From JAVBUY01 sp031552735 (GTDB taxonomy: Bacteria; Bacillota; Clostridia; Christensenellales; Aristaeellaceae), in assembly GCA_031552735.1 (NCBI GenBank), contig JAVBMF010000065.1:1-28168 (forward strand): a DNA stretch of 28,168 bases, given 5' to 3'. Shown in pieces: positions 7,396-14,378 of this stretch. Both the position numbers and the translations under genes were made by a program. Numbering within the stretch: position 1 is the first letter of the stretch; each line of letters starts with the position of its first letter. Under the pieces are notes generated by a model. That model was not told the origin of the DNA. It did no database searches and saw nothing but the letters and a program-made list of their open reading frames with translations.

Positions 7396-8409
7396 GTGAT
7401 GAAGTATACCATTTCGGATATCGCCCGCCTAGCAGGGGTATCCAAGGCCACGGTATCGCGCGTTATCAACAACAAGGACCGTGGCGTGGGCCCCGAAACC
7501 AAAGCGCGCATTCTTCGTTTGATCGACGAGCTGGGCTATCTGCCCAATACCTTAGCCCGCAGCATTGTGGTTTCTCAGACCAAGACGATCGGACTGGTGG
7601 TCCCGGACATTGTCAACCCCTTTTTTCCGCAATTGATCCAGGGCATCGTCCGCCACGCCAGCCAACAGGGCTATACTGTATTTTTGTGCAATTCCGATAA
7701 CGACATCGCTACGGAAAACAAGCTGGTCATGTCGCTGATCGAAAAGCGCGTCGACGGCGTGATTCTGGCGACCAGCGCAGAGGGCGACGACAGCACTTGC
7801 TTTTTGTTGAAGCACTACGGCATCCCGGTGGTGCAGGTTGACCGTGTAGCCGCTCGCGCCAACGCCGGAGCAAGCGTTTCGATCGATAACCGAGGCGGAA
7901 CTTATGCCGCCACCCGATATCTGCTGCAGGCGGGGCATCGGCGCATTGCCTTGCTGGGCGGCCCGAAGGGTTTGTCCACCACAACGCAGCGCTGGCGCGG
8001 CTATCGCGACGCGCACGCGGACCAAGGGGTGGACCTGCCGTCGGCCTTGCTGTTTTACGGTGAATATTCGATCGAGGGCGGCCTGTCCATGACCGGCGAG
8101 TTGCTGCGCACGGAGGAAGAGTTTACCGCCGTGCTGGCGGGCTGCGACACCATTGCCATCGGCTGCGTCAAAGCCTTGCTGAATGCCGGCGTGCGGGTAC
8201 CCGAGCAATGCGAGGTCATCGGCTTCGACGGCATCGAGATGGCGGAAATTTTTGATCCGCCGGTTTCGACGGTTGCCCAGCCGATCGGCGAAATTGCCGA
8301 GGAGGCTACCAATTTGCTGGTGGGCATTATGTCGGGCAGTATCTCCAGCGACCGCCACATCGTGATCGAGCCATCCTTGATTCTGCGACGTACGACGCGG
8401 ATGCGGTAA
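7396..8409 (+). CDS. LacI-family transcriptional repressor
   Basis: This 337-aa regulator has the LacI N-terminal helix-turn-helix (YTISDIARLAGVSKATVSRV, about residues 4-23) and the hinge region (LGYLPNTLARSIVVSQTKTIG), followed by a periplasmic-binding-protein-like effector domain (IGLVVPDIVNPFFPQLIQGI.. to ..VIEPSLILRRTTR). GTG 7396 has GGAGG nine bases upstream; ATG at the next codon is the alternative. It lies between the ribokinase-ARH operon, transcribed away from it, and the ABC importer operon downstream. Both of those carry the same AAACCGTTTT motif just after their -10 boxes, so it most likely represses both until a ligand, perhaps ribose or a riboside, binds. The ligand is inference. 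Confidence 0.88.
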   Translation: MMKYTISDIARLAGVSKATVSRVINNKDRGVGPETKARILRLIDELGYLPNTLARSIVVSQTKTIGLVVPDIVNPFFPQLIQGIVRHASQQGYTVFLCNSDNDIATENKLVMSLIEKRVDGVILATSAEGDDSTCFLLKHYGIPVVQVDRVAARANAGASVSIDNRGGTYAATRYLLQAGHRRIALLGGPKGLSTTTQRWRGYRDAHADQGVDLPSALLFYGEYSIEGGLSMTGELLRTEEEFTAVLAGCDTIAIGCVKALLNAGVRVPEQCEVIGFDGIEMAEIFDPPVSTVAQPIGEIAEEATNLLVGIMSGSISSDRHIVIEPSLILRRTTRMR

Positions 8410-8429
8410 ACCCTTTTCATTTGAGGGGC

Positions 8430-8455
8430 AAACAAGGGCGTCTGCCCTTGTTTTT
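8430..8455 (+). terminator. Terminator of the lacI-family gene
   Basis: AACAAGGGC (8431-8439) and GCCCTTGTT (8444-8452) pair perfectly around a GTCT loop and run into a T-tract, about 20 bases after the stop codon. It separates lacI from the importer operon, which has its own promoter. Confidence 0.85.
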
Positions 8456-8630
8456 CCGATAAAGGCGCTGATTTTCTTGCCTGGATGCAATTTGTGCTGG
8501 GCTTTTTGCTGTCTATTGTGTCGGTTTTCACGAGGATTGACTGGCGAAACAGCTCATGTTTTTTGCAGCGTGAAGGAAAAAATGTCGAAAAGCGCCATAA
8601 AAACAACATCTGTTTTGTGCTATATTGCTA

Positions 8631-8659
8631 TTGTGCGACAAGGCCGAGCAAGTTATAAT
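8631..8659 (+). promoter_or_regulatory. Promoter of the ABC importer operon
   Basis: TTGTGC (8631-8636), a 17-base spacer and a perfect TATAAT (8654-8659). The presumed start of transcription near 8666 is directly followed by operator O3. Confidence 0.75.
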
Positions 8660-8669
8660 ATCGGCAGAG

Positions 8670-8679
8670 AAACCGTTTT
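8670..8679. promoter_or_regulatory. LacI-type operator O3 (importer operon)
   Basis: AAACCGTTTT, identical to O1, beginning about ten bases after the -10 box of the importer promoter. Matching position and orientation relative to the O1 promoter supports shared control by the LacI-family protein. Confidence 0.7.
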
Positions 8680-8749
8680 ACCTTGTGCGGGCAGTGTTGC
8701 CGCCAAGGACGGAATACGTTCGGCCATCCGCAGTCAAGGAGGGAGATCG

Positions 8750-9691
8750 ATGACCGTACCACGCACCCCGGCCCGCACGGCGACGCCAACCTCCAAGATG
8801 CACAGAACGCTGCGCAAAGTGCGCATGGATTGGATACTGTACGCCATGCTGGCCCCAACCCTGCTGTATTTTATTATCTTCCGCGTCTGGCCCATCTTGA
8901 ACATGCGCCTGGCTTTTTACACTTTCAAAAGCAAAGGACCTTGGGTCTTTGTCGGCTGGAAGTATTTTGCGCAGGTCTTTTCCAGCCCGCAGTTTTTCAA
9001 GATTCTGTCCAACACCCTGATCCTCAGCTTCATGAAATATGTGCTGTTGTTCCCGGTGTTTGTGGTGTTTGCCATCCTGCTCAACGAAATGCGCTCGCTG
9101 CGCTTCCGCAAGACGGTGCAGGTGATCTCGTACCTGCCACACTTTTTGTCTTGGGTCGTGATCGCCAGCATCTGGATCGCAATGCTTTCGGTGGAGGGCG
9201 CGGTCAATCAGCTCATCGGCTATCTGGGCGTTGCCCCCATCAAGTTCATGACCGACAAGAGCACCATCCGCTGGGTGCTGTTCTTCAGCGAAATGTGGCG
9301 CAGTATCGGCTGGGATTCCATCGTCTATTTTACCGTCATCTTAGGCATCGAGCAAAGCCTGTTCGAATCCGCTCATATTGATGGCGCCAACCGACTGGCG
9401 ATCATTCGCTACATTATCTTGCCCGCGCTGGTGGCGCCGATGGTGACGATGTTTATTCTGAATCTGGGCTATTTCCTAAGCGCCGGATTTGACCAGGTGC
9501 TAAACTTCACCAATAACTCGGTCAATAGCGTGATCGATATTCTGGATACCTACGTCTATCGGATCGGCCTAGAGAAGGGGCAGTATTCGCTGGCCACGGT
9601 CATGGGCCTGCTCAAAGGCATTGTGGGCTGCTTGTTGGTGCTGCTGACGCATGTCACCAGCAAAAAACTGACCGGCACCGGCGTGTGGTAA
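8750..9691 (+). CDS. ABC sugar permease, LplB type (313 aa)
   Basis: This is an inner-membrane permease of a carbohydrate-class ABC importer. About six membrane segments are visible, beginning at WILYAMLAPTLLYFIIF, and the cytoplasmic EAA loop reads ESAHIDGANRLAIIRYIILP. It resembles LplB/YteP-like proteins of Firmicutes. ATG 8750 is preceded by AAGGAGGGA. A longer in-frame reading from 8477 is rejected because it contains the promoter and operator. It is followed after 12 bases by the second permease. No ATPase gene is in the operon, as is usual for this type, which borrows a shared MsmX/UgpC-like ATPase encoded elsewhere. The likely cargo is the ribosylated substrate handled by the divergent operon (inference). 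Confidence 0.85.
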   Translation: MTVPRTPARTATPTSKMHRTLRKVRMDWILYAMLAPTLLYFIIFRVWPILNMRLAFYTFKSKGPWVFVGWKYFAQVFSSPQFFKILSNTLILSFMKYVLLFPVFVVFAILLNEMRSLRFRKTVQVISYLPHFLSWVVIASIWIAMLSVEGAVNQLIGYLGVAPIKFMTDKSTIRWVLFFSEMWRSIGWDSIVYFTVILGIEQSLFESAHIDGANRLAIIRYIILPALVAPMVTMFILNLGYFLSAGFDQVLNFTNNSVNSVIDILDTYVYRIGLEKGQYSLATVMGLLKGIVGCLLVLLTHVTSKKLTGTGVW

Positions 9692-9703
9692 GGAGGGAAA
9701 GGC

Positions 9704-10591
9704 ATGCAAAAGAAATTTCGCTTTTCCCCGGTTCAGGCGGCGCTGGGCACGTTGATGGTGTTGATCATCCTGACGATGGTTGTGCCGCTGCTGAATATTC
9801 TTGTCCGTTCTTTCTCCGATCCGGCGCGTTCAGCGTCGATGAGCGGCTTGGAGATTTTGCCGCGCGGCTTCTCGCTGCTCAACTATCAGGTGATCTTCTC
9901 CAATCCCGTGTTGCTGCCGTCCATCCTGAATTCCATCAAGATTGCGGTCATTGGCACCGTGATCAATGTGGTGCTGACTACCGCAGCGGCGTATGTGCTG
10001 ACCCGGCCGGGTCTGCTGTTCAAAAAGGCCATCATGGCGTTCTTGGTGATCATGATGCTCTTCGATCCCGGCCTGGTGCCTGAATACCTGGTGATCAACT
10101 CGCTGGGATTAATGAACAATCACTGGTCAGTCATCCTAGTGACTGCAGTCAACGTCTATTATTTAGTGATCTGTATGCGGTACTTCTCGGAGATCCCAGA
10201 ATCCATGTACGAGGCGGCGACGCTGGACGGTGCGGGGCATATCCGCATCTTTACGCAGATATACCTGCCGCTAGCCAAAGCGGGCGTGGCGACCATCACG
10301 ATGTTCTACGCTGTGATCCGTTGGAATGACTACTTCCGTCCGGGCATCTATCTCTTGTCTTCGTCCAAGACCACGCTGCAGGTCGTGCTGCGCCAGTTCG
10401 TGCTTTCCGGTGATACGGCGGCAATCGTCGGCGCGCAGAACCTGCTGAGCTACAACGACTTTGCCAAGGTGGATTACGGCGCGCTCAAGGCCGCTACCAT
10501 CGTCATCGCCATCGTTCCCATCCTGATGCTTTATCCGGTTGTGCTGCGCTTTTACACCCAGGGCATCATGAGTGGCGCGGTCAAGGAATAG
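9704..10591 (+). CDS. ABC sugar permease, YtcP/AraQ type (295 aa)
   Basis: This is the second permease of the importer, of the AraQ/YtcP kind. It has an N-terminal segment followed by a long loop (LVRSFSDPARSASMSGLEIL), several membrane spans and the EAA motif EAATLDGAGHIRIFTQIYLP. The ending PVVLRFYTQGIMSGAVKE (pattern QKxxxxGxxxGAVKG) is characteristic of this subfamily. ATG 9704 has AAGGAGGG at a good distance. It should pair with the preceding permease as a heterodimer and take substrate from the binding protein encoded 96 bases downstream. Confidence 0.87.
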   Translation: MQKKFRFSPVQAALGTLMVLIILTMVVPLLNILVRSFSDPARSASMSGLEILPRGFSLLNYQVIFSNPVLLPSILNSIKIAVIGTVINVVLTTAAAYVLTRPGLLFKKAIMAFLVIMMLFDPGLVPEYLVINSLGLMNNHWSVILVTAVNVYYLVICMRYFSEIPESMYEAATLDGAGHIRIFTQIYLPLAKAGVATITMFYAVIRWNDYFRPGIYLLSSSKTTLQVVLRQFVLSGDTAAIVGAQNLLSYNDFAKVDYGALKAATIVIAIVPILMLYPVVLRFYTQGIMSGAVKE

Positions 10592-10687
10592 GCTGGCGGC
10601 GAGACAATCCCTCGGCATGCTGTGGCTGCCGGTGGTCGCACCGGGCAGTCCGCATCAAAATAAAGAACAGGTAAAGGAGACAACATC

Positions 10688-12139
10688 ATGAAAAAAACTC
10701 TGGCTATCCTCCTGTCTGTGTTGCTCATCTCCACCGCCCTGTGCTCCACGGTTTTTGCCGCGGGCATCGGTACCCCGGAAGCCCCGGTGACCGTCACCAT
10801 TCTGGAAAAAGACGTCACCCCTGAGGAAGAAGACACCAAGCTGCTTTGCGAAGCCATTGAAAAGGGCATGGCCGCTCAGGGCAATCATGTCAAGATTCAG
10901 TACCTGGAAGCCCCGGCGGGCAAGTATGTGGACGTGGTGCCGCTGGCGCTGCGCACCGGCCAATTCAGCGCCGACATCGTCTATTTCCAGAACGGTGTGG
11001 AACTGCCGCTGGCCCAGGAAGGCCTGCTGGCCGACCTGACCGAGTACGTGAAGAACTCCACAAACGTCAAGGCGCTGTACAAGGACTACAACTGGTCGCG
11101 CCTGGAGAACTTCCCCTACCTGCTGTGGCTGTGCCCGGCGTTCACCTATACCGCCAACATCCGCAGCGACTGGCTGAACCAGCTCGCGAGCAAGGACGCC
11201 TTCATGGCCGATCCGACGCCGGATAACTTCTATTTGTTGCTCAAGGAAATGAAGGACAAGGGCATCTGCGAGTATCCGCTGACCACCGACAACAACAAGC
11301 TGCGCCTCGACGGCTTCATGAATCAGGCGTTTGGCATTACCAGCAGCATCATGAACGTCGACGGCAACTGGGTCTTTGCCGAGGTCACCGAGGGCAGCAA
11401 GGCCAAGCTGGCCTTCCTGAACAAGCTGTACACCGAAGGCCTGTTCGATCCGGAATTTGTCACCAGTGCTTGGGACGTGATGGAGCAGCGCTACTACGAG
11501 GGCAAGTGCGCCATCATCTCCGGCCGCGTGGGCGCGACCACCAAGATCTATGACGACAAGATGGTGGCCACCAACGGCGCAGACGCCACGCTGACCATCC
11601 TGCCCCCGCTGAAGGGCGTGGCCCATGCCTACGCTGCAGTGGACGTCATCCGCGAGCCGCGTGGCTTCGCCATCATGGAGGAGTCCCAGGTCAAGGATGC
11701 CGCCTTCGCGGTGATCGAGTACATCAGCTCGCCGGAAGGCCGTAAGCTGGATAAGCTGGGCATCGAGGGCAAGCACTATACCGTGGCCGACGGCACGCTG
11801 ACCCTGACCGACAAGAATTCCGACTGGTGGAATCGCTTCTTTGAGACCAACGACGGTCTGGTCATCGAAGAGAAACTGGCCGCCCCGCTGTTCTCAGCCC
11901 CGGTTCTGGATTCGGTCGCCAAGTCCGAGCAGTATTATGCCGAGGACATCAATGTCCTGACTCCGGAAAACCTGCTCGCCCAGAAGGACGCGATGACCAA
12001 CATCTACAACGAGTACTACGTTGACTTCATCACCGGCGCCAAGGACATCAACGCCGAGTGGGACAACTTTGTCAAGGCTTGGAATGAAAACGGCGGCACC
12101 GAATTCAGCGAGCACCTCGCGACCGTGCTGACCAAGTAA
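10688..12139 (+). CDS. Secreted sugar-type solute-binding protein (483 aa)
   Basis: This is the extracellular receptor of the ABC importer (bacterial extracellular solute-binding family 1 / LipO-like). It starts with a clear signal peptide, MKKTLAILLSVLLIST..VFAAG, with probable cleavage after VFA. The mature part shows the family pattern: GKYVDVVPLALRTGQFSADIVYFQNG, LPLAQEGLLADLTEYV, YTANIRSDWLNQL and EYISSPEGRKLDKLGIEGKHYTV. The only Cys of the signal region is in STALCS, which is a poor lipobox, so membrane anchoring is not obvious even though Gram-positive binding proteins are normally lipoproteins. AAAGGAG precedes ATG 10688. High codon bias (nearly all CTG, GCC, AAG) suggests strong expression. 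A strong terminator follows. Confidence 0.85.
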   Translation: MKKTLAILLSVLLISTALCSTVFAAGIGTPEAPVTVTILEKDVTPEEEDTKLLCEAIEKGMAAQGNHVKIQYLEAPAGKYVDVVPLALRTGQFSADIVYFQNGVELPLAQEGLLADLTEYVKNSTNVKALYKDYNWSRLENFPYLLWLCPAFTYTANIRSDWLNQLASKDAFMADPTPDNFYLLLKEMKDKGICEYPLTTDNNKLRLDGFMNQAFGITSSIMNVDGNWVFAEVTEGSKAKLAFLNKLYTEGLFDPEFVTSAWDVMEQRYYEGKCAIISGRVGATTKIYDDKMVATNGADATLTILPPLKGVAHAYAAVDVIREPRGFAIMEESQVKDAAFAVIEYISSPEGRKLDKLGIEGKHYTVADGTLTLTDKNSDWWNRFFETNDGLVIEEKLAAPLFSAPVLDSVAKSEQYYAEDINVLTPENLLAQKDAMTNIYNEYYVDFITGAKDINAEWDNFVKAWNENGGTEFSEHLATVLTK

Positions 12140-12178
12140 GCCACCCGCACTTTCGCTAGCGCATACGAAAACCCCGAG

Positions 12179-12212
12179 CCCCCCGTCAGGCGAACCTGGC
12201 GGGGGTTTCTTC
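12179..12212 (+). terminator. Terminator of the importer operon
   Basis: CCCCCGTCAGG (12180-12190) and CCTGGCGGGGG (12195-12205) form an 11-bp stem with one G-U pair and a CGAA loop, followed by TTTCTTC, about 40 bases after the binding-protein stop. Confidence 0.85.
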
Positions 12213-12343
12213 ACGGATTAGCGCCCGAAATAAAAGAATGCCCCCAAGATCGGAAAAGCCGTGCCCTATAACAGACCCCAGGGCCATGGTACACTAATTA
12301 CCACAGAGGCGTGTAAGCCGAAAAAGAGGGGCGATTTCTTCGT

Positions 12344-12717
12344 ATGAATGAAGTCTTTGTATGCGTGGAATATATTGGAAAATATTTTCCTGGCGTCAAG
12401 GCTTTGATGACGTTTGCTTTGAACTGCGTGTCGGCGAAGCGATGGCGCTATTGGGCGAAAACGACGCGGGCAAAAGCACGCTGATGAAGATACGCAGCGG
12501 TGTCTACAACCGCGACGCGGGAGAGATGGAGGTATTTGGACGATCCTATGGCGACCTGACATCCAAGCAGGCGTAAGGGTTGGGCGTCGCCATTATTCAT
12601 CAGGAGCTCAACATGTGCAGCCACCACTCCGTGGCGGAGAACATGTTCCTGGGCAGAGAGCGGGCGGTGGCATCGGTGCTGCTGAACCACAGCATGGAAA
12701 CGGAAGCCCAGCGTAGT
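12344..12717 (+). pseudogene. Broken RbsA/MglA-type sugar ABC ATPase
   Basis: The frame from ATG 12344 reads through YIGKYFPGVKAL. One base is then missing and the next frame continues DDVCFELRVGEAMALLGEND, then AGKSTLMK, with Walker A (family GENGAGKST, here GENDAGKST). A TAA at 12574-12576 stands where the family has Gln (..SKQA-stop-GLGVAIIHQELN). After it GVAIIHQELNMCSHHSVAEN and MFLGRER match the region after the Q-loop. Similarity ends near 12717 (METEAQR), less than a quarter of the full-length protein. Frameshift, nonsense codon, altered Walker A and truncation all say it is dead. This type of ATPase serves ribose, galactose or nucleoside importers, so it may be left over from an earlier ribose-class importer beside the present regulon. 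Confidence 0.8.
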
Positions 12718-13202
12718 GCCGTTAATCCTCATACAAAATGGTTTCCATCATTACACTCCTTCCAAATTCTTTTTAACAGTTTGACCCAACACTTTGCATT
12801 TATGCTCGTTTATATGATTTCTCCGCGAAATAAGCAGCAATTTGTACTGTCCATGATAAGAACCTCGGGTAGAACATTACGCTCACTTAAGCGTCCTTGG
12901 ACGCGCACCCGCACAATGGAATTGTGCGATGCAGGGTTTGGGATGTGATCCCAACAAGCAAATAGCCGATTTTCGCAGAGCGAAATCCGGCAGTTTTTGC
13001 ATAATGGTACCATTCTGCATCGCTTGCTACTATTAACTCGAATTCGAATTGACCACGATGGCGTAGCTTCTTTGCCATACAGAAGCGTTTTGTGCTTTTA
13101 CCATCCGTCCTCTCTGAATCCTGTGAAAACATTGCATTTCGGCTGCCGCTCCTTTATACTTTGACCATAAGTTCCCAATCCATAAAGCAAAAGAAGATGG
13201 GT
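12718..13202. other. AT-rich stretch without an intact gene
   Basis: No convincing gene is seen on either strand. It contains a hairpin (GCACAAT 12911-12917 with ATTGTGC 12921-12927), a 12-bp palindrome AATGGTACCATT (13003-13014) and a short stem TTTCGC/GCGAAA near 12971. Reading frames of up to about 80 codons exist, but none has recognisable motifs together with a good start site. It looks like eroded accessory DNA. Confidence 0.5.
12722..12751 (-). pseudogene. Orphan start of a lost minus-strand gene
   Basis: On the minus strand a strong ribosome binding site (GGAAGGAGTG) leads to ATGATGGAAACC, reading MMETILYED and then TAA. The stop falls exactly where the ABC-ATPase remnant of the other strand ends. 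A good start signal with almost no coding sequence suggests a gene cut off by a deletion or insertion at about 12720. Confidence 0.35.
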
Positions 13203-13600
13203 ATGATGACCGGTTCGATCACGACAAATAGCCTGATGCTATTGATGCAAAATGATGATCACGCACTGAATGAACTGCACCCAAATGCTATGTTTTCTTC
13301 GCTTTTTTTTCGGATTATCTACGTCAACAAATTCCGAACTTTTTACAGCGACTGATATTAGCAAAACGCACATGTATCAATTGCTCCGGGGAGAACGCCG
13401 TGCGGGGCGTGATGGAGTTTTGCGCATTGCGATACGACAAGGCTCTCACGAATGTGCAGCTCTATTACTATGACATGAACGCTGACGAGACAATCAGACA
13501 GCTAACAGGCGATGAGACTGCTGTCGTTTTGCCGCGATCGCGGTAGCCAAGCAATCATATGCTATTGACCTTATCGTCATTTGGGTACCTTTCGCATCAT
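13203..13600 (+). pseudogene. Frameshifted XRE-type helix-turn-helix regulator
   Basis: The pieces fall in different frames but in collinear order: TTNSLMLLMQNDDHALNEL near the start (from 13206), then SELFTATDISKTHMYQLLRG followed by ERRAGRDGVLRIAIRQG (about 13330-13446), then LYYYDMNAD (about 13459-13485) and RFAAIAVAKQSYAID (about 13525-13570). The middle piece is the helix-turn-helix pattern SKTxxYxLLxGxRxxxRDxxLRIAI of small XRE-like regulators common in Clostridia. Their tails continue LLRYAxMNxLYPRxRRDAxxxFA, and the last pieces resemble this. At least two frameshifts and one stop are needed, so the gene is broken. The assignment of the outer pieces is tentative. Confidence 0.5.
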
Positions 13601-13674
13601 GCGTGATATAAATCGGGTAATGAGACAGAAAGATACGGATGTGGCGAAGCAAGGACTGTGTAGAGCAGTTAGGC

Positions 13675-13719
13675 AAGCAAGAGCCGTATCGTCCAAATTT
13701 GGTGATACGGCTCTTGCTT
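13675..13719. terminator. Strong hairpin terminator between the decayed island and the sigma operon
   Basis: The 16-base arms AAGCAAGAGCCGTATC (13675-13690) and GATACGGCTCTTGCTT (13704-13719) pair perfectly, and the loop holds a further palindrome CCAAATTTGG. T's follow on the plus side and the minus reading also ends in T's, so it can work both ways. It is the only well-preserved element of the preceding 1 kb. Confidence 0.8.
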
Positions 13720-13805
13720 TAGACAAACCCTTGGCAGCTGCCCACAATCAGTAATTTGGTGTTTTTACTGTATTGCGAAGGATTTCTTTTCGCGGCCCTT
13801 TTTTG

Positions 13806-13842
13806 TATACTGGCAGATGAAAGAAAAATGCCCGCTAGCGGG
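13806..13842 (+). promoter_or_regulatory. Probable promoter -10 and leader hairpin of the sigma factor operon
   Basis: TGTATACT at 13804-13811 fits a -10 box, but no good -35 is found 16-18 bases upstream. The leader then carries the perfect palindrome CCCGCTAGCGGG (13831-13842), about 13 bases before the ribosome binding site GGGAGG, which could influence translation. An ECF-type self-recognised promoter cannot be excluded. Confidence 0.35.
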
Positions 13843-13868
13843 TCTAATGGGCAAAGGGAGGTGCGCGC

Positions 13869-14378
13869 GTGGACATGCAGCCAAGCGCCTCGGCCGGGCT
13901 GGAGCTGGAAGCGGTGATCGCGCAACACGGCGATCGTCTGTTGAGGCTTTGCTTTTTGTATCTGCGCGATATCTATGCCGCGCAGGACGCGCTGCAAGAA
14001 ACACTGCTGCGCGCATGGCGCGGCTGGGGTCGGTTCCGTGGTGAGGCCGAGCCGGGCACCTGGGTAACGCGCATCGCCATCAACGTTTGCAAGAATATGC
14101 TGCGGCGTCAGCTTTGGCGGCGCACGCAGGATATTGTGGCGCTGGAAGGCATCCCTGCCGAACAAGCGACCGCGCAGGACGGCGCGCTGCTGGCCGCCGT
14201 GCTGTCGCTGCCGGATAAGTATCGCGAGGTTATCTTGCTGTTCTACTATCAAGAGCTTCGCGTGCGGGAGATCGCCAGCGCGCTACGGATTCCGCAGGGG
14301 ACAGTGGCGGTGCGGCTCAAGCGCGCGCGCGACCTGTTGCGCGCACTGGGCGAGGGAGGTGCGTTCGATGCCGAATAA
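13869..14378 (+). CDS. ECF-type RNA polymerase sigma factor (169 aa)
   Basis: This is a group IV (extracytoplasmic function) sigma factor that redirects RNA polymerase. Region 2 reads DRLLRLCFLYLRDIYAAQDA followed by LQETLLRAWRGWGRF, with TWVTRIAINVCKNMLRRQ after it. Region 4 reads LPDKYREVILLFYYQELRVR and then EIASALRIPQGTVAVRLKRA, a helix-turn-helix that should bind the -35. Length is typical. GTG 13869 has GGGAGG seven bases upstream; ATG 13875 is too far. The gene overlaps the next by 11 bases, the usual arrangement with a cognate anti-sigma factor, which would hold it at the membrane until a signal arrives. Confidence 0.9.
   Translation: MDMQPSASAGLELEAVIAQHGDRLLRLCFLYLRDIYAAQDALQETLLRAWRGWGRFRGEAEPGTWVTRIAINVCKNMLRRQLWRRTQDIVALEGIPAEQATAQDGALLAAVLSLPDKYREVILLFYYQELRVREIASALRIPQGTVAVRLKRARDLLRALGEGGAFDAE

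Noticed and set aside
8477..8749. An N-terminal extension of the first permease back to 8477
   Set aside because: This stretch contains the promoter, the operator and the only good ribosome binding site, which lies at 8736-8744. Permeases of this type start near 8750.
10655..11776. A 373-codon minus-strand frame opposite the solute-binding protein
   Set aside because: The binding protein has a signal peptide, ribosome binding site and family motifs. The opposite frame is explained by its strong codon bias.
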